A program made the translations under genes and the position numbers. From Adineta steineri (taxonomy: Eukaryota; Rotifera; Eurotatoria; Adinetida; Adinetidae), in the NCBI GenBank assembly GCA_905250115.1, contig CAJNOI010000020.1:336570-400569 (forward strand): a stretch of 64,000 bases of DNA. Reading direction: 5' to 3'. This document shows, piece after piece, positions 52,046-63,598 of this stretch. Each line of letters starts with the position of its first letter. The stretch's first letter is position 1. Under the pieces are notes generated by a model that saw only the letters and a program-made list of their open reading frames with translations, had not been told where the DNA came from and made no database searches.

Positions 52046-55000
52046 TCATAATATCATTTCAAATTTTTGAATACGATGATTCCGAAAATTAGCAACATAT
52101 AGATTTCCTTCATCATCAAAAGATAAACCACAGGGATGATCCAGTTGGTTTCCTTGACCATTTCGACCAACAACAATTTCCCCTTCTTCTTTTCCTTCAC
52201 ACCAACGCATTACTCGATCATTCCCCAAATCTGCCACATAGATTTGACCCAAATCATCAACAGTTACTCCTCGAGGATAAGATAATTGATCGAGATTTCC
52301 TCCATAACCATTTCCTCCAGCCACAATTGTTCCTTCTTTTGCATCTTTTCTCCATTTCATCACGCGATGATTGTTGCAATCAGATACATAAACAGATTGA
52401 TCTTCATCAACAAAGATAAAAGTAGGAAAATTAAGGTGATTGAGTTGTTCTCCTTTTCCATTTCCACCAGCCACTACAACTCCTTCATTGTTATATTCTC
52501 CCATTTTCCATCGTCTTACTTCATTCTTCTTATAATCAGAAACATACAAAAATCCATTTCTATCCATTGCCAAGCCACGACAGTTGATATTCTTAATGAG
52601 AATTTGTTGATTTTGATTGAACCATTGAATCACTCGTCTGTTCTCAGAATCAGCAATGATGATCGAATGATTTTGTTCATCAACAATCATATCTGTTGGA
52701 TGATTCAATTGATTTATTCGATTTCCTTTGCCATTTCCACCTGCAATGAGTATTCCTTCTTTTGCATTGCATTTCCATTCAAGAATACGATGATTATAAC
52801 AATCAGCAATGAAAATATTTTTCTTTTCATCAATAAAGATTCCTTGAGGGGAATTGAGTCGATCGAAATTGTCTCCTTCTTTACTTCCACCAGCTACAGT
52901 AATGGCATTTTGTTTGTATTTGTTGTGTTTTGACTCTAGAAAATGATGAAAACAAAACATTTTAATAGAAAGAAGAAAATTTATTTTTGATCTAAGAAAA
53001 AGAAAAGATTAGTTTTACATGAAACTTTGATTTTACACTTGTCAAATTTGAATTTTCATTAAAAAACAAATTTTATTTGATTATGCGATCATCACAAATT
53101 ATGATCGTCACTGTAAGAAACAATCATGAAAAACTCATTCATTGGATTAGAATGATATATTACAAAGAAACAAAGTCTATTGATAATGTACAATGTATAT
53201 AAATTATTGTCAATCTAAGTCATTCTATATAATCCCTTCTCCTTTGTAATAAAAGAGTTAATATCTTCTATTGTATTATACTAAAAAAACTACTTCACAA
53301 GTTTTCTATTATGATACTCATGTTTATATAATTCTCTAGACTCTTCTTAAATTTTTCTCAAAGTTTCAAATGTCTGTCTGATAAAAATATAGTGAAAATG
53401 AAGTATTTTAAAGTAAAATCTGTAATTTATTAATTGAATAATTTGTGAATATTGATTTAAATGTGTGAAGGATCTTTTATTATATTTAGTAAATCATATT
53501 TTTAGAAGAAATTTTTTAATATGAAAAGAGTTTCTATGTTAAAATTGATGAATGAAATTAAAATAATACAAAAATATGTGAATTAGATGAGAAGAGAATC
53601 AAATTATAAATCTATTCGATGAATTTATTATTTATAATTATAGAATCATCGAGAATATCAAAAAATAAAAATTCAGAGTTTTCTTCTAAGAAGTTTTTAT
53701 TATGAATCGAATTTCTCTACGATTAATTCTTTTACATTTATATGAAATTTTAAAAGAAAAACAAAAGTTAAGTTGTAAGCGAAACGAATTTATGATACAA
53801 AATCTAATTAACATCGTTAAAATCAAATATTTCTAATTGAAAATCAATTCAAAGAACATTATTATTCCATTAAGTTTTATTTCATTTGGATTATTTTTAA
53901 ATTTGATCTATTAGGGATTTGTTGTTTCTTTTATGAACAATTATTTGCCTCTAAAATATAACATTTAGTTGTTTTTGTTATTGTCTCGATGAAAAATAAT
54001 AATAATCTGATTGAAATCAAATAAAGTTTATGCGTTTTTAGCTGATTTATGATTAGAAAAATGAAAGAACTTTTAACATAAAATTATTGAGATTAACTAA
54101 GACTGAATTTGGTTTAAGTCACGCTGATCTTCAACTTCTATCAATTTCTCTTCTCTCATATCATTTTGTTTATTTTCAATTATCTTCCGAATACTTTTCT
54201 CTTAAATAACTTAATTGATCAATGAAATAAAAATCATATTTATAAACAAAACGTTTTCTCTCTTATTTATTTTAATTCCGATGAATTTCAGTCGATACAA
54301 AACACGTTTTGAAATCAAATGAAAAGTTAATAGAAACTTTTTCATCTCATTTGTTTCTCTTTGTAGAGATTAATAAAAGAATTTTATTTAAATAAATAAA
54401 TTAAGAATGTGGATGAGGATGTTTATCCACACCCTCATGTAGTATTACAATGATATTTATAGTTTCATTTTATTACTCTTTTTTCATCTCTCATTGTTAG
54501 TAAAACGACAATATTCTCATTATAAAAATATTCATAGTTTTAAGAAAAGAAAAATCTATTGATAGATTTATATAAATCTCATAATATCATTTATTGTGTT
54601 ATAAAGAGAATGTTTTACTTTGGCGATCTTTTCTTGATAATAAATATAAATATCTTAAGAAAAGCATCTTAGAATAAAAATGATGACGACTTTAATGCCT
54701 TTCAGTTTTCAATTTCACTTGAAAAGTAACAAGTATTTTAATGAAATAAACGAATTTAAGCAAATGAAAAAACGATGTTATTCATCTTTAACAAGTTTGT
54801 CATAGATGAATGAGAATGCGAGGAAAGAGTGTTTAAATGACTATATTCACACTTTTTATGCGAACTACATGCATAATAAGAGATTATTTAGAGATCGATA
54901 ATTAGTAAATGAATAGAATAGACAAAAATACAATAATTAGACATTTTTACTATTTTTTATGATCAATTTTTAATTAATTTTCTGAATTGAAAAAGAAGAT

Positions 55001-55754
55001 TTTAATTTTTAAAGAAAATCTAAAATGAAATAAACTTACTTGAACTGATTTGATTCCTTGATGATGCTAATGTTGATGTATGATTATTATTTTCCTCATC
55101 AATTTCAATTAAATGAACAACATATAATCCATTTGGATGATCTAATGCATTACTTTTCACACGAAATTCTGTTCCCATTCTTAAAATGATTTCATCTTCA
55201 CTTTCATATTCTGTATAACCAGATATTTGTTTACCATTCACTGCTTCAATTAAAAACATCGTAGAGTTTTTCTCATTTCCAAGAAATTCTTTGATAATAT
55301 TAACAGATGATGAACATGAATTAATACTCCACCATGTTATTATTTGATTTTTAGCAAAATTTTTCCCAATATCTTCAGCAACACCACGCCATACAATTTC
55401 TTTTACGGTTGGTAATTTGTTTAGTGCTGTATCAAATAATTTCAAATAAGGAAACCATACTTTTAATAAATGTCTATTTTCATTTCTTAAGGTTTGATTT
55501 AAAACACGATATAAAGTTTGTTCACCCCATTCCATTGTATAAATATAAATTGATGCTGATTCATCATGTGTTAAACCATGTTCTGATGGATAATGACAAT
55601 GTTTTTTTGCTATTTTAATATAATATGGTAATTCATCAATCTGAGATTGAATTGATTCTAATGCTTCTTCAATTGTAACAAGTTTTTCACTACGATAACC
55701 ATAAATAGGTATTAATTTTTTAAATGAGCAATCAATATCACTAAAACGATTCAT
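52046..55754 (-). CDS. ADP-ribosyltransferase-NHL propeller fusion, two exons
   Basis: Exon 1 (55754-55040) and exon 2 (52935-52046) join in phase to 534 residues; the intron is 2,104 nt. The ART domain occupies about residues 20-215 with R123 in VWRGVAED, a serine motif WWSINSCSSS near 141-150 and the E-x-E in ESEDEIIL (186-188), so catalysis looks possible. After a short linker, about six NHL repeats form a predicted beta-propeller (DRLNSPQGIFID, IFIADCYNHRILEW, AGGNGKGNQ-type spacers, and VYVSDCNNHRVMKW). NHL propellers bind proteins, RNA or glycans. ART-NHL architectures recur in bdelloids. If the long intron is not spliced, these would be two genes, but phase and donor/acceptor sites agree. 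Confidence 0.78.
54405..54438. repeat. TGTGGG-type fold-back 6, inside ART-NHL intron
   Basis: GAATGTGGATGAGGATG faces TATCCACACCCTCATG; a degenerate member of the set. Confidence 0.5.
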
Positions 55755-56014
55755 TACTATTATATTTTTTTATATTTATGTGAATAGATTAAATATATGT
55801 TGAATGAAATCTAAAATAATCAATGATAATATTAAAAATTTGTTTTTGTTTTGCAAGTTAATTGGATTTTATAATTTATTTATATTTTTAGATGAGATTA
55901 GAAAAAGAAAGATCTTCTGTGTATTTCTTTCAATAAAATGTTGAAGAACCTTCACAACGAACAATAATCGAGAATACGAATAAAAGTTAGAATAATTCAG
56001 GGCAATTATTAATA

Positions 56015-56060
56015 AGGTGAGTGTGAGTGTGGATGACATAAAATAAGCACATCCTAACCA
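56015..56060. repeat. TGTGGG-type fold-back 7 (degenerate)
   Basis: GGTGAGTGTGAGTGTGGATG followed at short distance by AGCACATCCTAACCA. Weakest of the set. Confidence 0.35.
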
Positions 56061-57350
56061 TCTGCGTCTGCAACCATCTCAGTTTATAGTAATTTAGTGT
56101 TTTAAAATAAATTTTTATAAGTAAGATCGACCTTTTCCGATCATGATTGTTTTTCAATCATGCATTTGCAATATTTAACACAAGTTTTTTTATAACAATT
56201 ACATTAAAAGAATTGAATTCTTATCAAAATCACAAATCTTCATTCAAACTTTAGTTCAGAATCGATACTTGACTACTATCTGTTGATATAAATTTGTACC
56301 CTATCTCAATTATTTATATTATCTCAAAAAAAACATTTCTAATATTCAAAATAAATTCTCATTCAGCACTCGGACAGCTAAAACATTGCCACGACACACT
56401 TTCACATTGAAATAGTATCGAAACATATAATCGGATGAAAAAGAAATCCATTATTATCTCATCGATACGATAGATGTAAGTACACATATAGGACAAACCA
56501 TTCCACTGTTGAATCTATACAATTTTTCAAATCAAATCAGAGTCCATCCAAAGTTTGACTTGAGTGCAAATGTCAACATAAGTGAGGAGACTCAATGTGA
56601 AAAGATGAGTATGATTGTATGTCTATCTATTCTTTAGCTATATCATCATTTTCAAGATAACTGTCCTATGATATTTTCTATACTCAGTTTTCATATAATT
56701 TCGATGAACAAACTTACCAAAATGAAACTATTCCAAACACTTGAGTTTCTAAACTTGTAATATTTTGTATAATTATTTTGAGATACAATAGGAATTAATT
56801 TCGTATGTCTCAATTTGAATTTCTTTTTCGGTGAATAAATTCTTGTGACTATTTTGTAAAATAATAACATTTCATTTTTCGAGTGTTTCTTTGCAACTAT
56901 ACATTTAATTTAAAAAAAGAAATGTGACAAATCAGTTCAGGCGAAGAAGAGAAGCAAAATAACAAAAAAACATGTTTTTATTTTTGATCTAATGGGTTTT
57001 AAGTTTTTCATAATAAGACAACGTAAGAAAATACAAAGTAAATAAAACGAAGAAAAACAAGATTTTTGAAAGTTGGCAATATTTTCAACTAAAAATAAAA
57101 TTTTCAACGAAAGAAAAAAATCTTTCGAAAATAAAAATATTGATAAATATAATGATTTGATTGGAAAAGAAAAACTATATCGTAATAAATAAGTATACAA
57201 TATAATCAGATTTAAGCATAAAAACAAAAGTATGATTTATATCGATATCTCAGTATAGATATATAAAGATAAATTTCATCTTTTCTCTTAAAAAATTTTC
57301 GTGAAATCTATTTGACATTATTTTTATTTGAAAAAAATCAATAATTGTTG

Positions 57351-57410
57351 AGGGTGTGGATGTAAGTATTATATTAAAATCTCATTTACACGCGCACCCA
57401 CACCCACCCT
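57351..57410. repeat. TGTGGG-type fold-back 8
   Basis: AGGGTGTGGATGTAAG on the left; TTTACACGCGCACCCACACC, then CACCCT, on the right. Confidence 0.65.
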
Positions 57411-57470
57411 TTTATATAGATATTATCTATATAAAACTAGATGATTAATCTATATTTGAATTACTTTTAG

Positions 57471-58524
57471 AATGTATTAAAATTACTGAATTCGATTCAC
57501 CAATATTGATGGGTAAAACTATAAAACCAAGAATAGATCTTAATGAAATTTATAATTGTAGTCTCTTGTGACAGGATCGATCAATAACAAATAATAATTT
57601 AGATTGAATTAAAATATCTCATAAAAAATCTTTTATTTATATACATATACTTAGTATTTAACTATTGAACTTTGTCTTGGTTGTTTATTACCAATAAAAT
57701 TTGAAGTTAATGATATACAAAATGATGAAGAGTAAAATAATTTTTTTTGTAATCTCATTTATTTATATTTGAATTTTATTTGTTGTAAAATTCATAATCA
57801 TCGATGAGAAGAAATTACATTTGATAATAGTACAGTAAAATCAATGGAATCTTCATTAATAACAATAAAACAAAATACATTTCCATCAGATTTAAATCAA
57901 TTAATTGCTGATATTCGAACCCAATTACCAACACATATTCATTATAAAACTACTACTTCAGTTAGTATTTTATTCACTTTATTTACCGTTGTTCGACCGT
58001 AATCATATTATAACAGAGTAAAATATTTAAGCTAAAAATTAATAAAATGATATTCTCTCATTTAACTTCTCAACAATCCTAGTTTTTCTTTGTATCTAAT
58101 CATGTGCATATAGAGTTACAAAGATCAATGAAAAACGAAATCGAATTCGTATTTTATTAATTTTTCTAAATAGAATAAACACCTTCGTTTATCTATTGAT
58201 TGGCAATATTCTTCCAACGACAAAATTCAAAATCATTTCAGTGATCTTGTACAATCACCTTATAGATTTATGTGTTTTATCAAATTATTATAAAATGTTA
58301 TAATTACAATTTTTATTTTCAACATTAAATGGTATTCGATTTTTAAATACAAATAAAATTATATTTAATAATGTAAGAATGTTGAATATAAATATCTTAA
58401 TTTTTAGATTGAACAAGGAAAATATGCTATGGCTGAATGCATTGTAATCTTTTCTCAAGGAAATAATTTCGATGTACATGCTGTTGATAATATAACATGG
58501 AAAAGAATTACTTTAACATTTTAA
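57471..58524 (+). pseudogene. decayed multi-exon gene, family unknown
   Basis: Several protein-like stretches lie in order on +, most after acceptor-like AG: 57471 onward (ITEFDSPILMGKTIKP), about 57655-57735, 57820-57960 (NTFPSDLNQLIADIRTQLP), about 58175-58290 (LRLSIDWQYSSNDKIQNHFS) and about 58408-58524 (GKYAMAECIVIFSQGNNFDV, ending at TAA 58524). In the first stretch TGA codons interrupt the frame twice. Phases between pieces do not join cleanly. I read this as a decayed gene; no domain is recognised. Confidence 0.35.
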
Positions 58525-60315
58525 AATTAATAAGCTGAATGAATACCTTGAATAATAAAAAAAAATGAGCGAAAATAATGTTTTATTCTTTTCATTGTGT
58601 ATTTTTTATAATCTATTTTACTCATGTTATTCAAGAGATATTTTTTTGCATTCTTTAACAACAGAAATATTGGATGATTTTAGATTGACAGTTAGTTTAG
58701 AAAGATTTTTGAAATTAATAGTGATATATGTTCATTCTTGTACTTTGAAATGTAAATCTAGTCTTTATATAGATAATTCATTTGATAGAGCTCTTTCAAT
58801 TCTCAGAAATCGATCAAATCTATATAAAATTCAAGTGGTTGAAAATATTGTTTTGTTTTGCTGTCCACGAATGTTAGATGCTTTTGTTTAATAGGAGAAC
58901 TTATAGCAATGCTTCTTCATTCAATTTGTAACCATTTGATGATGAATAATTCTAAGACATGTGACTTCCGCGAGAGGAATTGGACTAGAAACTATTTAAA
59001 ATTGTATTTGGGATATTTCATATCAAGTACATTTGGCTTTAGTATTCTCTATTTATTTATTATTATTCACAAATAATCGACTGGAATTCCTGAGAATGAT
59101 ATAATCAATATTAATACTTTGTCATTGTTTGTTGTTATTATAACTTAGTACAATGATTTCTATAGTTCTTTTCTGACATATCAAGTAAATATCGTTAATA
59201 TTATTTATTTAAAACATATGTAACAGTCAGAAAGATAAATATAAATAAATGCTTGCTATTTTAAATCAATCCAAAAAAAGCATTGAAGAAGATACTCATT
59301 TGTATAGTTTTGACAATTTGTACATAGTGTAAATACATTTATTTTAAAACACAAATATTGTCAACTATTATACTGAAGATTGTCAGAAATACTGATGAAA
59401 ATTACTTTCGTAGTAAATGTATATTCTGATCTTATTGATTTTGATGAAAATATACGTTCGAAGATATGTCTTTTGTGAATTAATGTACTGAAGATGACAT
59501 CAATCAATCGTCACATATATATTAGTAATCATTGAAACAGCTCTTGTTATTGAATAGACTTTAATTACTATATTATCATTGTTGCGCTAAAAATCTGTGT
59601 TAACTGTCATTAATAGTGCCGTACATAAACTTGCAGAGAAAACAAAAGATTGTCATAGATTTCATCGCCTCATAAATAAATACATAGATAATATTCTTCC
59701 ATAGCATCATTCATTCACCATTAAAATTATCAACGCTGGGAGACGTCCTTAATCCTATATCAAATATATCATGAATCAGAAGCTGAACTAGATATCTTCT
59801 CAATCAGTTTTCGAAAGAAACTTTAAAAAACTTACTTAGTTTTCGAATAGTTCTCTGATTTTTTCAAAAATACTATGCCGTTCAAAATCAGATGAAACCA
59901 GCATCAGCTGAGCAATTAACATAACATGTACTAACCACCATTCTCTTGATCATATACTAACAATCATCTTTTCTGTTAGTTCGTTTCATTTCATTAATAC
60001 GCAACAGCTGATAACTATGTTATATCGATGTGAGCTCGACCCATGACAAAAACATACATGACAGAATCACAAATAACACTTTGAAATTATACTATCACAT
60101 CTCCTTCAGTTCAGAGCACAGCTTAAACAAGAATCAATATATTATGATCATTTTATTGTAAAAAGAAGTAGAACAAGATCGACAATTCATAAACACGGTT
60201 TCAAAACGGTCCAACAATATTATTGTCATTTTTAAATCGCTCATGCAATGATATCATAATGGGGTGATAAACATATTGTTCTAGTTCAACACGATAGTAT
60301 TTTCATCACTAACAT

Positions 60316-62035
60316 TTACGATTTTGCCAATCGTTCACTCGTGTGTAGAAGTTCATTTACACGATCTAGAACTTTCGTCTCGATTCGATTATTGTGGATC
60401 ATAAGTGTGGTGAGTGTCTGTGTGAAAGAATGCAAATGTGTGTATGAAATAGTTGAAGAAAACATTAGATTTACTGTATTGTTTTTTAATAAATCAGCAA
60501 GGTGTTGTGCTCCGTTATCTCCGATTTCATTTTCGCTGAGATCCAGTGTGGTGAGTGTCTGTGTGAAAAACGTAAATGATTGTGTGAGATAGTTGAAGAA
60601 AAAATGAGATTTACTGTATTGGTTCTTAATGAATCAGCAAAATATTGTGCTCCTTTGTCGCCAATGTGATTGCATGCGAGCTCAAGTGTGGTGAGTGTCT
60701 GTGTGAAAAAATGTAAATGTGTGTATGATATACTGGAATAGAGAATAATACTTACTGTGTTATTTCTCAATGAATCGGCAAGGTGATGTGCTCCTTCGTC
60801 TCCGATTTTATTGCTGTGGAGACCAAGTGTGGTGAGTATCTGTGTGAAAAAGTGTAAAGGTATGTATGCGATACTTGAATAGAGAATGATGCTTACTGTG
60901 TTATTTCTCAATGAACCAGCAAGGTGTTGTGCTCCTTCATCTCCGATTTTATTAAAATGGAGACCAAGTGTGGTGAGTGTCTGTGTGAAAAAGTGTAAAT
61001 ATTCGTATGAAATAGTTGAAAAAAAAATGATATTTACTGTGTTGTTTCTCAATGAACCAGCAAGGTGTTGTGCTCCTTCATCTCCGATTGTATTCCCGTG
61101 GAGACCAAATGTGGTGAGTGTCTGTGTGGAAAAGTGTAAATATTCGTATGAGATAGTTGAAGAGAGAATGGGATTTACTGTATTGTTTCTTAATAAATCA
61201 GCAAGGTGTTGTGCTCCTTTATCTCCGATTTCATTTTCGCTGAAATCAAGTGTGGTAAGTGTCTGTATGAAAAAGTGTAAATATATGTATGCGATAGTTG
61301 TAGAGAAAATGATATTTACTGTGTTGTTTCTTAATAAGTCAGCAAGATGTTGTGCTACCATCTCTCCAGCTTGATTGCCACCGACAATAAATGTGGTGAG
61401 CGTCTGTGTGAAAAAGTATAAATGTTTGTATGAGATAGTTGAACAGAGAAAAGAACTTACAGTTGATGAGTTACCAAAATCAGGTATGATGAGTGCCTGT
61501 GTGAAAAAGTGTAAATGTTTATATGAGATAGTTGAAGAAAGAATGAGATCTACTGCGTTGTTTCTTAATGAATTAACAAGATATTGTGCTCTTTTCTCTC
61601 TGATTCCATTGCCAGCAGCATCAAGTATGATGAGTGCCTATGTGAAAAAGTGTAAATGTTTATATGAGATAGTTGAAGAAATAATGAGACCTACTTTGTT
61701 GTTTTTTAATAGATCAGCAAGATATTGTGCTACAAGATGTTGTGCCGCAAAATGGTGTGGTTTTTCGTCTATGATTTGATTCTTGTAGAGACAAAGTTTG
61801 GTGAATGCCTATTTGAAGAAGACATAGGATACCTTAGTCAGGGTTCGAGTAATTTCTGGAAGGATTTCTCGATGCGTTAAACCAAGTTTGAGCAAGAGTT
61901 GATTGAGATAGAACTGGACGAGTTCTATCGAATGGCCGATTTCGTTTTCTGATTTGACCGTCCTATCGCGAATAAATCTTAGAAGGGTATGAGTGTGTGG
62001 GATTATTCTTCGAATGAGATCTACATCATTATTGT
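60316..62035 (-). CDS. NLRC3-like leucine-rich-repeat protein, 5' end not found
   Basis: Minus-strand exons: 62035-61833, 61808-61695, 61637-61554, 61496-61461, 61403-61320, 61262-61179, 61121-61038, 60980-60897, 60839-60756, 60698-60615, 60558-60475 and 60417-60316. A 67-residue helical leader (with LVQFYLNQLLLKLGLTHREI) precedes repeats. Each standard 84-nt, phase-0 exon encodes one 28-residue ribonuclease-inhibitor-type LRR: TLTTLDLSENEIGDKGAQHL, then ADLLRNNT. About ten repeats, two with size changes, then a short C-terminal exon. LRRs of this type bind proteins and occur in NLR immune proteins, but no NACHT domain is in the window. The first visible exon starts in phase 1, so at least one upstream exon is missing or unrecognised. 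Confidence 0.75.
60475..61808 (-). repeat. 141-bp tandem array, each unit one LRR exon plus one intron
   Basis: Exon starts on + coordinates fall at 60475, 60615, 60756, 60897, 61038, 61179, 61320, 61461, 61554 and 61695. Spacing is 141 bp except one of 140 and one of 93 (a 48-bp deletion). Units comprise an 84-bp exon and a 57-bp intron, and the introns are as alike as the exons. Confidence 0.88.
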
Positions 62036-62159
62036 CTAACTAACAGAATGATTAATTCATTGTTATTATTAAATTTTGGATGGAAGTAGACGAAAGCCGT
62101 TAATGATATGTCAGAAATTTATTTGAAACATTAGAATACTGTAATATATGCACTATCTT

Positions 62160-62269
62160 GGGTGAGGGTGTGGGTGTGGGTGTGGGTGTGGGTGTGGATA
62201 TCTATCATCTTTTAACCCACACCCATATTCTCACCCACACCGGTATATCGACATCCACACCCACACCCT
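62160..62269. repeat. TGTGGG-type fold-back 9, longest telomere-like run
   Basis: Left arm has at least four perfect TGTGGG copies in a row (62170-62194). Right arms carry ACCCACACCCAT, CACCCACACC and CCACACCCACACCCTG. Confidence 0.8.
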
Positions 62270-63477
62270 GAAGAGAACGATGGATCGTAGTTATTGAAGC
62301 AGTAAAAGTGATTCTCTGTATTTGCGTAGGTTTACTTTCTCTGATAATAAATCTTATTTAGTTTATGAGAATGACAGTCTGTTTTGAAGAATAAAGAATG
62401 ATTCTTACGCGTGCTCTTTATTCATTAATAGTCAAGTCTATCAATCATTTTACTTCACTAGAAATAAATCAGGAAAAAGTCATAATTTTATTAGTTTTCA
62501 AGTTAAAAAGGAAAAATGATTGAATACATGCCATAACATATGACGTCAGTAGAGAAATGCCTTTAAATTATAGTTACAACAGCAAATTCTAAAACACAAT
62601 TACTTTGGCTTTCCCGCGATTAGGTGTTCAATGCTTTCTATAAAGATAATCATTGTTTCTCGGGTATGTAGTTCTCACTAATACTTCTTCTTTTTTTGTA
62701 TAAATATTACTGAGATAAAGGACGGTTTTCGTGGTGAAACAATGACTGAAAATATATCAATAAGGGCGTCTCTAAATTACTATCGAACTAAACCTATGTA
62801 TAGTGTGCTGTACCTATAGAAAAGCCTCCAAAAATTTTCAGAGGTTCCTGAGTTTTTGAATTAGATCTCAGACCAGTGAAAGATGTCTATCGGAATCTCA
62901 AACCAATCTGCTTGATTTTTTAAATTTGTGCTCAAAACCGAACAATCCAAAGTAAAATATATAATTCATATTGAAAAAATGATCTGATCAAAATTGGCTT
63001 GAAAAGTATAAGTTTTAGCCCTGAATTAGAAATTTATATTTCACAAATCTCTACTCTAGCGATGAATCTACGATTCCTTAAGGATATAACACAATTTTAG
63101 GTAATAATAAGGGTTTCCGCGCAAACCTTGGTAGTGTAAACTTGTTTTTTTTGGGCGTTTTCTTTAGAAAGATTCGATAAACTTTCTTGAAACAATGAAA
63201 GACTGAATGACGAAGTTGCCAAGCGCGTAAAGTAGCTTTGTTATGAATAGACACATGTGAAATGTTTCGGTCCCAGTATAGTTGATTTTCGCCCCAACGA
63301 TTGTCGGATTTTTTCTAGTTGTTCTTCGTCCGTGTGGGTATGGAACGGCATCCCGCGCAGGGGTCGGTGAACGATGAACACGGACCGTTAGGCACAGAGA
63401 ACGATGAGCACAGAAACGTTAAGCATAAATAAAATAAAATAAGTCTGATCGCTTATAAAAGATCAATCACAATTATA

Positions 63478-63598
63478 GGGTGTGGGTGTGGGAGTAAAAA
63501 TAAGGGTGGGTATGTGTGACTATAGGTATTATATTGATTTGTAATTAACACCCACACTTACAACAACACCAGCCCTCATCTTCACCCACACCCACCCA
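63478..63598. repeat. TGTGGG-type fold-back 10
   Basis: Left GGGTGTGGGTGTGGG and AAGGGTGGGTATGTGTG; right AACACCCACACTT and TCACCCACACCCACCC. Confidence 0.75.

Larger units (their letters stand above)
55755..60315. other. 4.6-kb gene-poor region with decayed sequence
   Basis: Contains fold-backs 7 and 8 and a decayed gene (57471-58524). Short frames at 58565-58891 and 58858-59076 lack family features. The rest is AT-rich without recognisable exons. Confidence 0.4.

Noticed and set aside
52286..52933. 215-codon open frame on + over the NHL exon
   Set aside because: It is the antisense shadow of the NHL repeats, whose family motifs are clear on the minus strand.
58565..59076. Two overlapping short frames (108 and 72 codons)
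   Set aside because: No family features, no splice or phase support; likely chance in AT-rich DNA.
60486..61361. 291-residue continuous minus-strand frame reading through LRR introns
   Set aside because: Each 57-nt segment between repeats has GTAAAT/CACAG splice ends and non-LRR composition, so it is intron that happens to stay open.
60886..61779. Long open frames on + over the LRR array
   Set aside because: They run through both exons and introns of the minus-strand gene; repeat periodicity alone produces them.
60475..61808. CRISPR-like or satellite array
   Set aside because: Repeats are coding LRR exons with introns, not short repeats with unique spacers.
62160..63598. True chromosome end at the right side
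   Set aside because: TGTGGG repeats are short, inverted and followed by hundreds of bases of ordinary sequence, so they are internal.
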